The notes: generated by a model from the letters alone, not told the origin. Numbered from the stretch's first letter, positions 1-7,615 are shown. The stretch is DNA of 11,942 nucleotides from an uncultured Eubacteriales bacterium (GCA_902796285.1 CADBOH010000021.1:1-11942); one strand, 5' to 3'. Translations and numbers: made by a program.

Positions 1-108
1 ATCAAAAAATGCAACAGTCATAATTGTTAAAGTGCTTAGTGCAACAACAGCAGTTTGAAGTGCTCTTTTTAATCCCTTTTTGCTTTTTAACATTTTCTTT
101 TTTGCCAT
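1..108 (-). CDS. N-terminus of an unidentified membrane-anchored or secreted protein (partial)
   Basis: The reverse strand reads open from an ATG at 108-106 to the window edge, giving 36 residues that begin MAKKKMLKSKKGLKRAL and continue into a hydrophobic stretch (TAVVALSTLTIMTVAFF). A lysine-rich start followed by a hydrophobic helix is typical of a signal peptide or a single N-terminal membrane anchor. An AAGGAG ribosome binding site (complement of 115-120) lies a few bases before the ATG, and a consensus sigma-A promoter lies further upstream, so the start is well supported. The gene runs off the left edge and diverges from spoIIE. Nothing in these 36 residues identifies a family, so no function is proposed. 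Confidence 0.8.
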   Translation of the reverse strand, partial: MAKKKMLKSKKGLKRALQTAVVALSTLTIMTVAFFD

Positions 109-131
109 GTCTTACTCCTTTTTACCTTCAA

Positions 132-160
132 AGTATATCACTCAAATAATGGCTTGTCAA
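132..160 (-). promoter_or_regulatory. Sigma-A promoter with extended -10 for the left-edge minus-strand gene
   Basis: On the reverse strand there is a perfect -35 TTGACA (complement of 155-160), a 17-base spacer and a -10 TATACT (complement of 132-137), with TG one base before the -10 (extended -10). Transcription would start near position 125, about 17 bases ahead of the ATG at 108. Confidence 0.85.
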
Positions 161-187
161 TATTCAAATTTTAATTTTTACAAAATT

Positions 188-202
188 TGTCAGCAAATGA
201 CA
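188..202. promoter_or_regulatory. Inverted repeat TGTCA-N5-TGACA in the spoIIE upstream region, possible regulator site
   Basis: TGTCA and TGACA form a perfect 5-bp inverted repeat around GCAAA, about 70 bases before the spoIIE start and about 30 bases behind the minus-strand -35. In Bacillus, spoIIE is switched on by phosphorylated Spo0A, whose box is TGNCGAA. The reverse strand here reads TGACAAA (complement of 186-192), one mismatch from that box. No good sigma-A promoter is visible for spoIIE: the best -10 is TATGCT at 236-241 without a convincing -35, as expected of an activator-dependent promoter. Assignment to Spo0A is inference. Confidence 0.3.
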
Positions 203-269
203 TTTTTAAACAAATCATCCTTATCAAAATATATTTATGCTAATTTAAAATATTTGTGGAGTAATTTTT

Positions 270-2546
270 ATGAAATTTAAATTTAGTTATTTGATAAAGT
301 TTGTTTTATTTTCACTTCTATTTTTTGTTTTGTCACGTGCAAATATAGCAGGGGTGATATCACCATTTGCATTTCCAATGCTTTTTGCACTTGCATGGGC
401 AAATCAAAAAGTATGGATTTTAGCACCAGCATATCTCGTGGGATATATCGCAAATTTTCATAGTTTTGAAGGGATAATTATTGCAATAGTAACAATCACC
501 GCATTGATCGTGCCATATTATGTGCATGTGGCGACAAAGACAACCATGAAAAAATGGGAATTATTTGTTTATTCACTAGTTAGCCAAACCGCATTTATTA
601 TATTCTCTATATTAAATGACGGCAATATTATTTATATGCTTAGCTCCCTAGTTGTGAGCGAAGTATTTTTGTTTTTGTCTTTATTTGTTTTTGAGCCGCT
701 TGTTGTTAGAGGGCTTGCATATAGGCTTAGCAATCTAGAACTTATATGCGCAGGGATGGTGTTAATGTCATTTAGTGATGGGCTCTTGATGTGCGATATT
801 TATGGGTTTTCTATCTTTAAACTTTTTGTATCCTTTTTGCTTTTAACAATCTCTTATACATCAAATGTGGGCTTAACAATGGTTGTTGCGTCAATCATTT
901 CTGTTGGCAGTTTGTTGCCGTCAAACAATCCAATTTTTGTTGCACCGATCATGCTTTGGGCGCTTGCAATATCAGCATGCCGTAGTGAAAACAAAATTTA
1001 TTCAGCAATTGGTATTATATTGGCAGAAGCGTTGTCAACATTCTATTTTAATTTGTATTATTCAACTTACTTCTTAAATTATATTCCTGTTGCAATTTCA
1101 GCAGTAATATTTATCGCAATTCCCAAAAAGTGGTTTAAAGAAATTTCAAACATTTTTTCATCCACATCAAATAGGATGGCGGTCAAAAATGTTGTCAATC
1201 GCAACAGAGACCTTTTGCAGCGCAGGTTGAATAATTTGTCCGAAGTTTTTTTTGACATGAACCATGTTTTTAAAAACATGATTAAAAAATCTATGACAAC
1301 TGATGAAATTCAAGATATGCTTTATAGTGAAGTGAAAAATTCTGTATGCAAAAACTGCCCAGAGCAGGGGCATTGCCATCGCACATTTAATGATGACACA
1401 AGAAAACTTTTTAAAGAACTTATTATGATTGCTCTTCAAAGAGGCAAGGTCACCTTGCTTGACTTTCCAAGTTATCTTTCTTCAAGATGTGGTAAGATAA
1501 GCCAGTTGATTAACGAGATAAACACATTATCAAATCAATACAAATCTTATAGTGAACTAGTGGGGAACATTGACACAAGCAAACTTTTGATATCCGATCA
1601 ATTGGAAGGAGTCAGTGGTATTATGAAAACTCTTGCAAACGAAATTGGCACGTCAATTTCATTTGATGGAACACGTGAAACTAGGATTAAGGAGGAACTT
1701 TCTTCGAACAACATAATTTGCACGGATGCGGTTGTATATGAAAAGGACGCAAGAACAACTATGGCTTGCCTTGTTGTGCGCAAAGAAGATGTTAATAAAC
1801 TAAAACTTCAAGAAGTGACTTCTAAAATTTGCGGCAACAAGATGGTTGCATATGATGTTGTTCCAACAGAGTCGATGGGGCTTATGAATGTAAACTTAAA
1901 AACTGCTCCAAGATTTGATTGTATATTTGGCCTCGCATGTCATACAAAGGGGTTAAACACAATTAGTGGTGATTGCCACAGTATTGAAAGACTTGATGGG
2001 GATAAGTTTATGTTTGCAATTTGTGACGGCATGGGTAATGGTGAAAAGGCCGGTCAAAAAAGTGAAACCGCGGTTGCGCTTATTGAAAACTTTTATAAAG
2101 CAGGGTTTGACAATGAAATTATTCTTTCATCGGTTAATAGACTTTTAAATCTTGAAAAGGATGATATCTTTTCTACGTTAGATATATGCACAATAGATTT
2201 AAAAAGTGGGATAGCGGATTTTGTAAAAATGGGGGCTGCGTCAACTTTTGTTAGAGGCAGGGATGGCTGCCAAATTATCGAAAGCGACGCACTGCCAATA
2301 GGTATAGTTGATGAAGCAAAAGCCCTGACAAAAAAGATTGTTTTAAATGAAAATGATTTTATCGTGCTAGCCTCTGATGGTGTATGTGATTCATTTGCAA
2401 GCGACAGTGAAATGAAGGATTATGTTTTAACAATAAAAAGTGCAAACCCTCAAGAGTTTGCAGATGCTATTTTAGAAAAAGCCTTGGCAAATAATAATGG
2501 TTACGCGGTTGATGATATGACATGCATTGTGGTTAAAATTTTCTAA
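270..2546 (+). CDS. spoIIE: Stage II sporulation protein E, membrane-bound PP2C serine phosphatase
   Basis: In sporulating Firmicutes SpoIIE sits at the polar septum, binds FtsZ and dephosphorylates SpoIIAA to release sigma-F in the forespore. This 758-residue protein has the family layout. Residues ~7-285 hold about ten hydrophobic helices. A soluble middle region (~290-540) carries a cysteine cluster (C360, C363, C369, later C407). The C-terminal PP2C/SpoIIE domain (~540-758) retains the metal-binding acidic residues: ISGD (D568), CDGMGNG (D586), ASDG (D703) and the final DDM (D748/D749). It is somewhat shorter than the ~830 residues of the Bacillus protein, mainly in the loops. The ATG at 270 is preceded by GTGGAG at 256-261. 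It lies directly before tilS, as in many Bacilli and Clostridia, but tilS has its own promoter. No catalytic residue is missing, so it should be active. Identification is close to certain. Confidence 0.97.
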   Translation: MKFKFSYLIKFVLFSLLFFVLSRANIAGVISPFAFPMLFALAWANQKVWILAPAYLVGYIANFHSFEGIIIAIVTITALIVPYYVHVATKTTMKKWELFVYSLVSQTAFIIFSILNDGNIIYMLSSLVVSEVFLFLSLFVFEPLVVRGLAYRLSNLELICAGMVLMSFSDGLLMCDIYGFSIFKLFVSFLLLTISYTSNVGLTMVVASIISVGSLLPSNNPIFVAPIMLWALAISACRSENKIYSAIGIILAEALSTFYFNLYYSTYFLNYIPVAISAVIFIAIPKKWFKEISNIFSSTSNRMAVKNVVNRNRDLLQRRLNNLSEVFFDMNHVFKNMIKKSMTTDEIQDMLYSEVKNSVCKNCPEQGHCHRTFNDDTRKLFKELIMIALQRGKVTLLDFPSYLSSRCGKISQLINEINTLSNQYKSYSELVGNIDTSKLLISDQLEGVSGIMKTLANEIGTSISFDGTRETRIKEELSSNNIICTDAVVYEKDARTTMACLVVRKEDVNKLKLQEVTSKICGNKMVAYDVVPTESMGLMNVNLKTAPRFDCIFGLACHTKGLNTISGDCHSIERLDGDKFMFAICDGMGNGEKAGQKSETAVALIENFYKAGFDNEIILSSVNRLLNLEKDDIFSTLDICTIDLKSGIADFVKMGAASTFVRGRDGCQIIESDALPIGIVDEAKALTKKIVLNENDFIVLASDGVCDSFASDSEMKDYVLTIKSANPQEFADAILEKALANNNGYAVDDMTCIVVKIF

Positions 2547-2572
2547 TTTTAATAAAAATTGATAATTTTTCG

Positions 2573-2607
2573 CAAAAAAGCGCTATTTTTTGATTAATTT
2601 TTTAAAA
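2573..2607 (+). terminator. Weak A/T-rich hairpin after spoIIE, possible terminator
   Basis: CAAAAAA at 2573-2579 can pair with TTTTTTG at 2586-2592 around the loop GCGCTA, followed by a T-rich stretch to about 2603. The stem is almost all A-T, so termination would be weak and this may be chance in AT-rich DNA. Confidence 0.25.
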
Positions 2608-2611
2608 ACCC

Positions 2612-2640
2612 TTGCAAGAAAAAGTAAAATAATGTAATAT
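2612..2640 (+). promoter_or_regulatory. Probable sigma-A promoter for tilS
   Basis: TTGCAA at 2612-2617, a 17-base spacer and TAATAT at 2635-2640 (each four of six consensus bases) lie just ahead of the AGGAG at 2656-2660. This would let the housekeeping gene tilS be transcribed in growing cells independently of the sporulation gene upstream. Confidence 0.55.
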
Positions 2641-2665
2641 ATGTAAGGTAAAATTAGGAGAAAAA

Positions 2666-3997
2666 ATGTTACTTTGTGAAGAATTTATTAGACAAAACAA
2701 ATTATTTAAAAATGGAGAAATTATTGGTGTTGGATGCAGTGGCGGAAGCGATTCAATTGCACTTTTACATTACCTTGCTATGAATCAAGAAAAATTTGAT
2801 ATTGAAGTTGTTGCTATTCACGTTGATCATGGCATACGAGAAAACAGTTATATCGATGCAGATTTTGTAAGAGAAAAAGCAAGGGAGTTTGGTGTTAGAT
2901 TTTATAAATTTAGAGTTGATGCACCAAAGGTTGCGGCTGAAAAAGGGTTAAGCGTTGAAACTGCTGCAAGAGAAGTGAGATATGGGGTTTTTAAATCATT
3001 AATTCAAAAAGGTGTTGTTGATAAAATCGCACTTGCGCATCATGTTTCTGATCAAGCCGAAACAATACTCATGCATATATTCCGCGGCGCTGGTACAGCC
3101 GGAGCCAGAGGCATGAGCCCAATCAGCGAAGGGGTTTATGTTAGACCATTTTTAAATTCTACAAAAGAGGATATAATTGATTATTTAAACCAAAATCATC
3201 TTGATTATGTGGATGACCAAACAAATGTTGATACAAGTTACAATAGAAATTTTGTTCGCCACGTTATTATGAAGGATATTAAGTCGCGCTGGCCAAATGC
3301 AGAACAGGCAATTGTAAACTTTGCTAAAGCTGTTAAAGAAGACGACGAGTTTATTCAAAAACAAGTTTATGCGGATGCAATCATGCAGGAAGAAAAACTT
3401 GTTAAGATCCCAACCTCGTACTTTATTTTTGATGATGCACTTGTTAGCAGAATAATTTTTAAAGCGGTGAGAATGCTTGGCATCAATCAGGATGTTGAGA
3501 AAAAACACATTGACGCTATCAAGTTTTTAGCAACAAAAGGGGATAACGGAAAAAGAGTATTTCTTCCATTTGATGCTATTGCAGTGAGAGAATATGACTA
3601 TATAACAATCTATGATAGACGAAGAGAGGAAGTTAAATTTGAAGAGCCTCTTAGGTCTGGAGAGTTTGAAGTTCCTGGATATGGCAAGATGACTGTTAAA
3701 AGGGTGAAGGATTTCAATATAAAAGAGGGACAGATAGTTCTCGATTGGAGAAAGGTGCCAAAAGATGCAGTTTGGCGTTTTAGACAAGATGGTGATGTGT
3801 TTACAAAATTTGGTGGCGGCACAAAAAAACTCAAGTCATTTATGATTGATAAAAAAATTCCTGCAAGAATTAGAGATTATATTCCAGTGCTTGCCTCAGG
3901 CAATGAGATTTTTGCCGTTGCAGGATATGAAATATCTGAAAAAGTTAAAGTAGAGGATGTTCCAACCGCATACATGGTTGAATTAAAAAAGAATTAA
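2666..3997 (+). CDS. tilS: tRNA(Ile)-lysidine synthase
   Basis: TilS attaches lysine to C34 of the CAU-anticodon tRNA-Ile, using ATP, so that it reads AUA codons and is charged with isoleucine; it is a cytoplasmic and normally essential enzyme. The 443-residue protein has the N-terminal PP-loop ATPase motif CSGGSDS (residues 24-30), then HVDHGIR (52-58), AHHVSDQAET (124-133) and the DDQTN..Y.RN..R segment (183-198). The TilS C-terminal domain occupies roughly 365-443, with WRFR at 370-373 and a GGGTKKLKSF segment next to it. Length and domain order match the long form of Gram-positive bacteria. The start at 2666 follows AGGAG five bases upstream. It sits downstream of spoIIE as in many Firmicutes, but the usual next genes hpt and ftsH are missing. 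No clear terminator follows it. Confidence 0.97.
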   Translation: MLLCEEFIRQNKLFKNGEIIGVGCSGGSDSIALLHYLAMNQEKFDIEVVAIHVDHGIRENSYIDADFVREKAREFGVRFYKFRVDAPKVAAEKGLSVETAAREVRYGVFKSLIQKGVVDKIALAHHVSDQAETILMHIFRGAGTAGARGMSPISEGVYVRPFLNSTKEDIIDYLNQNHLDYVDDQTNVDTSYNRNFVRHVIMKDIKSRWPNAEQAIVNFAKAVKEDDEFIQKQVYADAIMQEEKLVKIPTSYFIFDDALVSRIIFKAVRMLGINQDVEKKHIDAIKFLATKGDNGKRVFLPFDAIAVREYDYITIYDRRREEVKFEEPLRSGEFEVPGYGKMTVKRVKDFNIKEGQIVLDWRKVPKDAVWRFRQDGDVFTKFGGGTKKLKSFMIDKKIPARIRDYIPVLASGNEIFAVAGYEISEKVKVEDVPTAYMVELKKN

Positions 3998-4011
3998 AGC
4001 TTAAAAAATAA

Positions 4012-4027
4012 TGATAAACTTTTATCA
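4012..4027. repeat. Perfect inverted repeat TGATAAA-CT-TTTATCA upstream of a strong promoter
   Basis: Two 7-base arms separated by two bases lie between the tilS stop and the -35 at 4038. No T-tract follows, so it is not a typical terminator. It could be a regulator site just upstream of the -35, or a chance palindrome in AT-rich DNA. Confidence 0.35.
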
Positions 4028-4037
4028 AAATAACATA

Positions 4038-4066
4038 TTGACAGAAGTTATAGCTCATTGTATAAT
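4038..4066 (+). promoter_or_regulatory. Perfect-consensus sigma-A promoter
   Basis: TTGACA at 4038-4043, a 17-base spacer and TATAAT at 4061-4066 match the vegetative consensus at every position. The ribosome binding site GGGAGG at 4073-4078 follows within a few bases, so the transcript would have a leader of only about 15 bases. Confidence 0.93.
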
Positions 4067-4087
4067 TAGGGTGGGAGGAAGAATAAT

Positions 4088-4822
4088 ATGAAATTAACAC
4101 CAGGAAGAAGAGCACACCTTTATGCACGTATGGCATGGAATGGTGATGTAAATTTAGAAGATGAGGAAAATTGGGTTGCAAGCGCACAGTATGCAGAATT
4201 GGATGGCAAAAGCTATGCAGAGTCGTCTGTTGTTGCCGCAGTTGAAGGAATTCAAAAAACATTTGGTGTTGAGGTTGTGCCAGATGCTATTGTTGCAGAA
4301 AAGATTGCACCTACACCAGAAAACTATGATAAGATTATTGAAATTTTAGTAAAGATTCATGATAACTGGGTTAAACAAAACGCAAAAAAATACAATAGAG
4401 GTAATGAAGAAAAAAGCAACAAAAACCTTTTCCAACATTTGCCAACTGCTTTAATTGGACTTGATGAAGTTGCAAAAGATCTTTTGTTTTTAGCCCCATT
4501 CCTTGAAGATATGGGGATGGATGTTGGTCAAATGGATCTAGTTCCATATGGTTCATTTACAGCAAGCAAAAAGGTCGCAGAAGCTTATCAAAGATATGTT
4601 GAGAGATATAAGGCAGCAGAAGGAATTAAGACTCAAGAAGATCTTTTAAAGCACATTGATGACTGTATCGAGGGTGCGTATGAACCACTTTTGCCAAATG
4701 ATGAAATGGGAGTGCAAAGAGTTGCATATATGAAATTTCACGAGGAAGTTCTTAAAGACTCAGTTTGCAAAAAAAATGAGGTAGAATTTGAGGCTCTTCC
4801 TTTTGAAGATGAAAACGATTAA
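4088..4822 (+). CDS. Unidentified acidic cytoplasmic protein with a RyR-like central segment
   Basis: I do not recognise this 244-residue protein as a named family. It is soluble, has no signal peptide or membrane helix, and ends in an acidic tail (EALPFEDEND). Residues ~72-146 resemble the RyR domain that also occurs in bacterial proteins. IHDNW (residues 90-94) matches the family N-H-x-x-W core, and LDEVAK (125-130) falls where that domain has LPExEK, with the same 34-residue spacing from the histidine. The family GWxYG segment is not conserved (KYNRG here), so the match is suggestive only. The flanks (1-70 and 147-244) show helical, charged sequence without known motifs. The start at 4088 follows GGGAGG. 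The gene stands alone between a perfect promoter and a strong terminator, which suggests high constitutive expression. Confidence 0.9.
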   Translation: MKLTPGRRAHLYARMAWNGDVNLEDEENWVASAQYAELDGKSYAESSVVAAVEGIQKTFGVEVVPDAIVAEKIAPTPENYDKIIEILVKIHDNWVKQNAKKYNRGNEEKSNKNLFQHLPTALIGLDEVAKDLLFLAPFLEDMGMDVGQMDLVPYGSFTASKKVAEAYQRYVERYKAAEGIKTQEDLLKHIDDCIEGAYEPLLPNDEMGVQRVAYMKFHEEVLKDSVCKKNEVEFEALPFEDEND

Positions 4823-4831
4823 AATCAGGTA

Positions 4832-4862
4832 AAAAAATCACGGAAAAGAGCCGTGATTTTTT
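4832..4862 (+). terminator. Rho-independent terminator
   Basis: A 12-base perfect stem (AAAAAATCACGG at 4832-4843 with CCGTGATTTTTT at 4851-4862) encloses a 7-base loop, begins shortly after the stop codon and ends in a T-tract. The A-run on the left means it could also work on the opposite strand. Confidence 0.93.
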
Positions 4863-4893
4863 ACTTAATTTATAATTAATGTAGATTTTTATT

Positions 4894-4922
4894 TTGAGAA
4901 TTCGTATATAATATGATATACT
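4894..4922 (+). promoter_or_regulatory. Sigma-A promoter with extended -10 for the LemA operon
   Basis: TTGAGA at 4894-4899, a 17-base spacer and TATACT at 4917-4922, with TG at 4914-4915 giving an extended -10. TGATATACT here is identical to the extended -10 of the left-edge minus-strand promoter. AGGAGG at 4929-4934 follows. Confidence 0.85.
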
Positions 4923-4940
4923 ACTATTAGGAGGAAAAAT

Positions 4941-5513
4941 ATGTTAGCATTAATTTTAGGATGTGTACTTGGTGGAATTGCTCTTATCGTAATCATTTGC
5001 GTACTTTGGGGAATTGTAACATTTAACACATTTGTTAGAATGAGAAACAAAGTTGAAGAAGCTTTCTCAACAATGGATGTTTATCTCAAAAAGAGATATG
5101 ATCTCATCCCAAACCTTGTTGAAACAGTTAAAGGATACACAAAACATGAAAATGAAACTTTAACAAACGTTATCAACGCAAGAAATGCAGCAATGACTGC
5201 AAAAACACCTGAGGAGAGAATGCAAAATGAAAATGCACTTTCTGGAACTTTAAAAACACTTTTTGCCGTTGCAGAAGCTTATCCAGAACTCAAGGCAGAC
5301 GCTCATTTTACAGAGCTCATGGGTCAATTAAAAAATGTTGAAGCTGAAATTGCATCTTCAAGAAAATACTACAATGGTTGTGTTAGACAATATAACACTA
5401 AACTCGAAGTATTCCCATCTTCTATTATCGCTAAAATGAAGAAGTTTGAAAGAAAACCTCTTTATGAAGTTGATAATGAAGAAGAACGCAAAAACGTAAA
5501 AGTTCAATTTTAA
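4941..5513 (+). CDS. lemA: LemA family membrane-anchored protein
   Basis: LemA proteins are small envelope proteins with one N-terminal membrane helix and a helical-bundle domain outside it; their biochemical role is not settled. This 190-residue protein is of normal family length. Its membrane segment is at residues ~3-27. The conserved RYDLIPNLVETVKGY follows at 52-66, AEAYPELKAD at 111-120, and the R..YN...R.YN....FP pattern at 141-159. AGGAGG lies six bases before the ATG. It is first in a two-gene operon, with the DUF2207 gene starting 10 bases after its stop, a common pairing in bacteria that supports a joint envelope role. The family assignment is firm; the function is not known. Confidence 0.95.
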   Translation: MLALILGCVLGGIALIVIICVLWGIVTFNTFVRMRNKVEEAFSTMDVYLKKRYDLIPNLVETVKGYTKHENETLTNVINARNAAMTAKTPEERMQNENALSGTLKTLFAVAEAYPELKADAHFTELMGQLKNVEAEIASSRKYYNGCVRQYNTKLEVFPSSIIAKMKKFERKPLYEVDNEEERKNVKVQF

Positions 5514-5523
5514 GGAATAGAAT

Positions 5524-7500
5524 ATGAAGAAATTTCTTTCTTACTTAGCAAGACCAGGAACAATTAGTTTAATAATTTTCCTGTGTTTTGCTTTTGTTTT
5601 AATGTTTCAATCTGTTGGTGGAGGGGAGAGATATCTGCCTCAAAAAGATAATGGATATGAAATAACAAATTATGATATTGTTATAGATGTTGACCAAAAC
5701 AAATCTATGCAGATTAAAGAAGAGATCACGGTTAATTTTAATGAGTCTTCACGTGGAATTTATAGATACATCCCAATCAAGCAAACGGTCACATACCTTG
5801 ATAAAAACGATAAAAAACAAAGTAGAAATTATCGCAACACTATATCTGAATTTAAAATAACCAATGATTCTGCTGATAAAATCTGGCTAGTTGATCATGA
5901 TAATCATGATGGCTACGCTTTTTATGCAATGGGCAACACAAACAGAATTTTTTATGGTGCAAAAACATTTAAGTTTGAATACAAGATTAATCCGGGCAAC
6001 GATAGGGATACAATAGAAGATGTATATTATTACAACATTATTGGAACTGGCTGGGATACAGATATTCAAAATGTGAATTTCACAATAAAATTCCCAACAA
6101 ATGTTGATGCTCAACAATTCAAGTTTTATGTTGGGCAGTATGGTGAAGATGGCACGGGTGATGACGCAAGACTTACCTACTCAGTTGCTGGGGATACAGT
6201 TACTGGCCATTGCGTAAATCTTGGCTATGGTGAAGCCATTACCACTTACACAATTTTTGAAGAAGGATATTTTAAATTTGAAAGAAGTTATATAAGAGAT
6301 ATTGTCTTGCTTGTGATATTCCTTGCAACAATGGCTTTACTTGCAGTAGCGTTTGTTCTTAAAAGAAGAAAATCTCCACTTGTTGAAGTTGTTGAATTTG
6401 TTGCACCAAAGGGATTGACACCAACTGAGGCGGGATATATTAATGATGGGCAAATCACCGGAGATGATATTTCAGCACTCGTAGTATACTGGGCATCCAA
6501 GGGATGTATTAAAATCATTGAAGATGGTGGGCAAGATGTCATAATCAAAAAGATCAAAGAACTTCCGGATAACGCGAAAGCACATGAAAAGAAATTCTTT
6601 AAAGCCTTGTTTGCTGATACTGATGAGGTGATTTCGAGTGAACTAAACTCATTAGAGATTGGCAAGGGCGCATTAGCATGCAAAAGAGAAGTTGAAAAGG
6701 ATAAGACAAAATATTTTGATACAAAAGCAAAAAGTATTTTTCAAATTTTATGCATTTTAACTATGGCCGCTTTCACTTTCCAACTTTACAAAATGATTTC
6801 ACAATCATATATTTCAACAGCATCGGCTATTCTCTGTATAGTTTTTCTGGTGATTTCAGGCGTTGCAATAACAAATATTGACAATGTTTATGATATAGGC
6901 AACAAACTTAAAAAATCGCAGTTTATTACGCTGCTTTGCATAACTAGTTTGTTTGCAATTGGGCCATTGATTGCTTTGTCGGTTTTGGTAGAACCATTTA
7001 TTGATCCATTCTTCACAAGAATATATCTTATTTTGCTTCCAGCGTTATTACTTCTTATTTATCCATTGCTTGAAAAGTACACAGAAGAGGGCAAAAAAAA
7101 CCTTGGTAGAATAAAAGGATTAAAAAACTATATTGAAGTTGCCGAGAAGGATAAACTTCAAATGCTTGTTGATGATAATCCAGAAGCATTCTTTGAGATC
7201 TTGCCATTTGCCTATGTTCTTGGAGTAAGCAAAGTATATATGGAAAAGTTTAAAGATGTTGATCTTAAAACTCCTGAGTGGCTTGAAGGCAACAGTCTTG
7301 AAACTTGGGTGCTTATCAATCATCTTGATCATTCACTATGGGGTATGTCAAAAGCAGTTAACAATAGCGGAATTTATCACAACACTCCACCTTCAACTGG
7401 TGGCTTTGGCGGAGGCGGATTCTCTGGCGGCAGTTTTGGCGGCGGAGGCGGTGGCTTCTCTGGTGGCGGCTCAGGCGGCGGAGGAGGAGGAAGATTCTAA
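5524..7500 (+). CDS. DUF2207-type membrane protein with glycine-rich C-terminal tail
   Basis: This 658-residue protein has the typical DUF2207 plan. An N-terminal hydrophobic signal or anchor (~14-30) precedes an extracytoplasmic beta-rich domain (~44-250) that includes SSRGIYRYIP at 75-84. A membrane helix at ~258-280 ends in KRRK. A cytoplasmic region follows, with TPTEAGYINDG (299-309) and a winged-helix-like stretch. Further membrane helices lie at ~404-424, 432-450, 467-489 and 498-515, then a segment with LPFAYVLGVSK (560-570). The tail from ~626 is almost pure glycine, serine and phenylalanine and ends GGRF. Known members are uncharacterised; with LemA next door an envelope role is likely. 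The ribosome binding site AAGGA (5512-5516) overlaps the lemA stop codon, so translation is closely linked to lemA. A strong terminator ends the operon. Confidence 0.93.
   Translation: MKKFLSYLARPGTISLIIFLCFAFVLMFQSVGGGERYLPQKDNGYEITNYDIVIDVDQNKSMQIKEEITVNFNESSRGIYRYIPIKQTVTYLDKNDKKQSRNYRNTISEFKITNDSADKIWLVDHDNHDGYAFYAMGNTNRIFYGAKTFKFEYKINPGNDRDTIEDVYYYNIIGTGWDTDIQNVNFTIKFPTNVDAQQFKFYVGQYGEDGTGDDARLTYSVAGDTVTGHCVNLGYGEAITTYTIFEEGYFKFERSYIRDIVLLVIFLATMALLAVAFVLKRRKSPLVEVVEFVAPKGLTPTEAGYINDGQITGDDISALVVYWASKGCIKIIEDGGQDVIIKKIKELPDNAKAHEKKFFKALFADTDEVISSELNSLEIGKGALACKREVEKDKTKYFDTKAKSIFQILCILTMAAFTFQLYKMISQSYISTASAILCIVFLVISGVAITNIDNVYDIGNKLKKSQFITLLCITSLFAIGPLIALSVLVEPFIDPFFTRIYLILLPALLLLIYPLLEKYTEEGKKNLGRIKGLKNYIEVAEKDKLQMLVDDNPEAFFEILPFAYVLGVSKVYMEKFKDVDLKTPEWLEGNSLETWVLINHLDHSLWGMSKAVNNSGIYHNTPPSTGGFGGGGFSGGSFGGGGGGFSGGGSGGGGGGRF
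7399..7497 (+). repeat. Glycine-codon repeat region encoding the DUF2207 tail
   Basis: Repeated GGC/GGA codons with interspersed TTC and TCT encode residues ~626-658, made of GGGGFSGG-like units. The stretch is clearly richer in G+C than the rest of the window. Such low-complexity tails are common in DUF2207 proteins, and the repeat may vary in length between strains by slippage. Confidence 0.8.
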
Positions 7501-7506
7501 CTCCAT

Positions 7507-7536
7507 AACAAAAAGGGCGGTAAGCCCTTTTTTGTT
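7507..7536 (+). terminator. Rho-independent terminator of the LemA-DUF2207 operon
   Basis: AACAAAAAGGGC (7507-7518) pairs with GCCCTTTTTTGTT (7524-7536) around GGTAA, with one extra T in the right arm. The GGGC/GCCC core followed by a T-run, starting six bases after the stop codon, is a strong terminator. Confidence 0.92.
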
Positions 7537-7573
7537 AAATATATGATAATCACTTTTAAAAATTAATTGAATA

Positions 7574-7582
7574 TGTTATTAT
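7574..7582 (+). promoter_or_regulatory. Extended -10 promoter for the small membrane protein gene
   Basis: TATTAT at 7577-7582 is preceded by TG at 7574-7575 (extended -10). No good -35 sits at the usual distance (TTTTAA at 7554-7559), so the extended -10 would have to compensate. The gene follows a terminator and therefore needs a promoter in this gap. Confidence 0.5.
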
Positions 7583-7615
7583 ATAGGTAGAAAATCTATT
7601 AAAAGGAGAAAAATT

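Noticed and set aside
80..280. Plus-strand 66-codon frame beginning inside the left-edge minus-strand gene
   Set aside because: It overlaps the minus-strand gene start, that gene's promoter and the spoIIE start, and has no ribosome binding site or family likeness.
6288..6683. 131-codon minus-strand frame inside the DUF2207 gene
   Set aside because: Antisense to a well-supported coding region, no ribosome binding site; composition reflects the complementary strand.
7256..7546. 96-codon plus-strand frame at the end of the DUF2207 gene, running through the terminator
   Set aside because: It is the alternate reading of the glycine-codon repeat (giving alanine/glutamate/leucine-rich sequence) and crosses the terminator hairpin.
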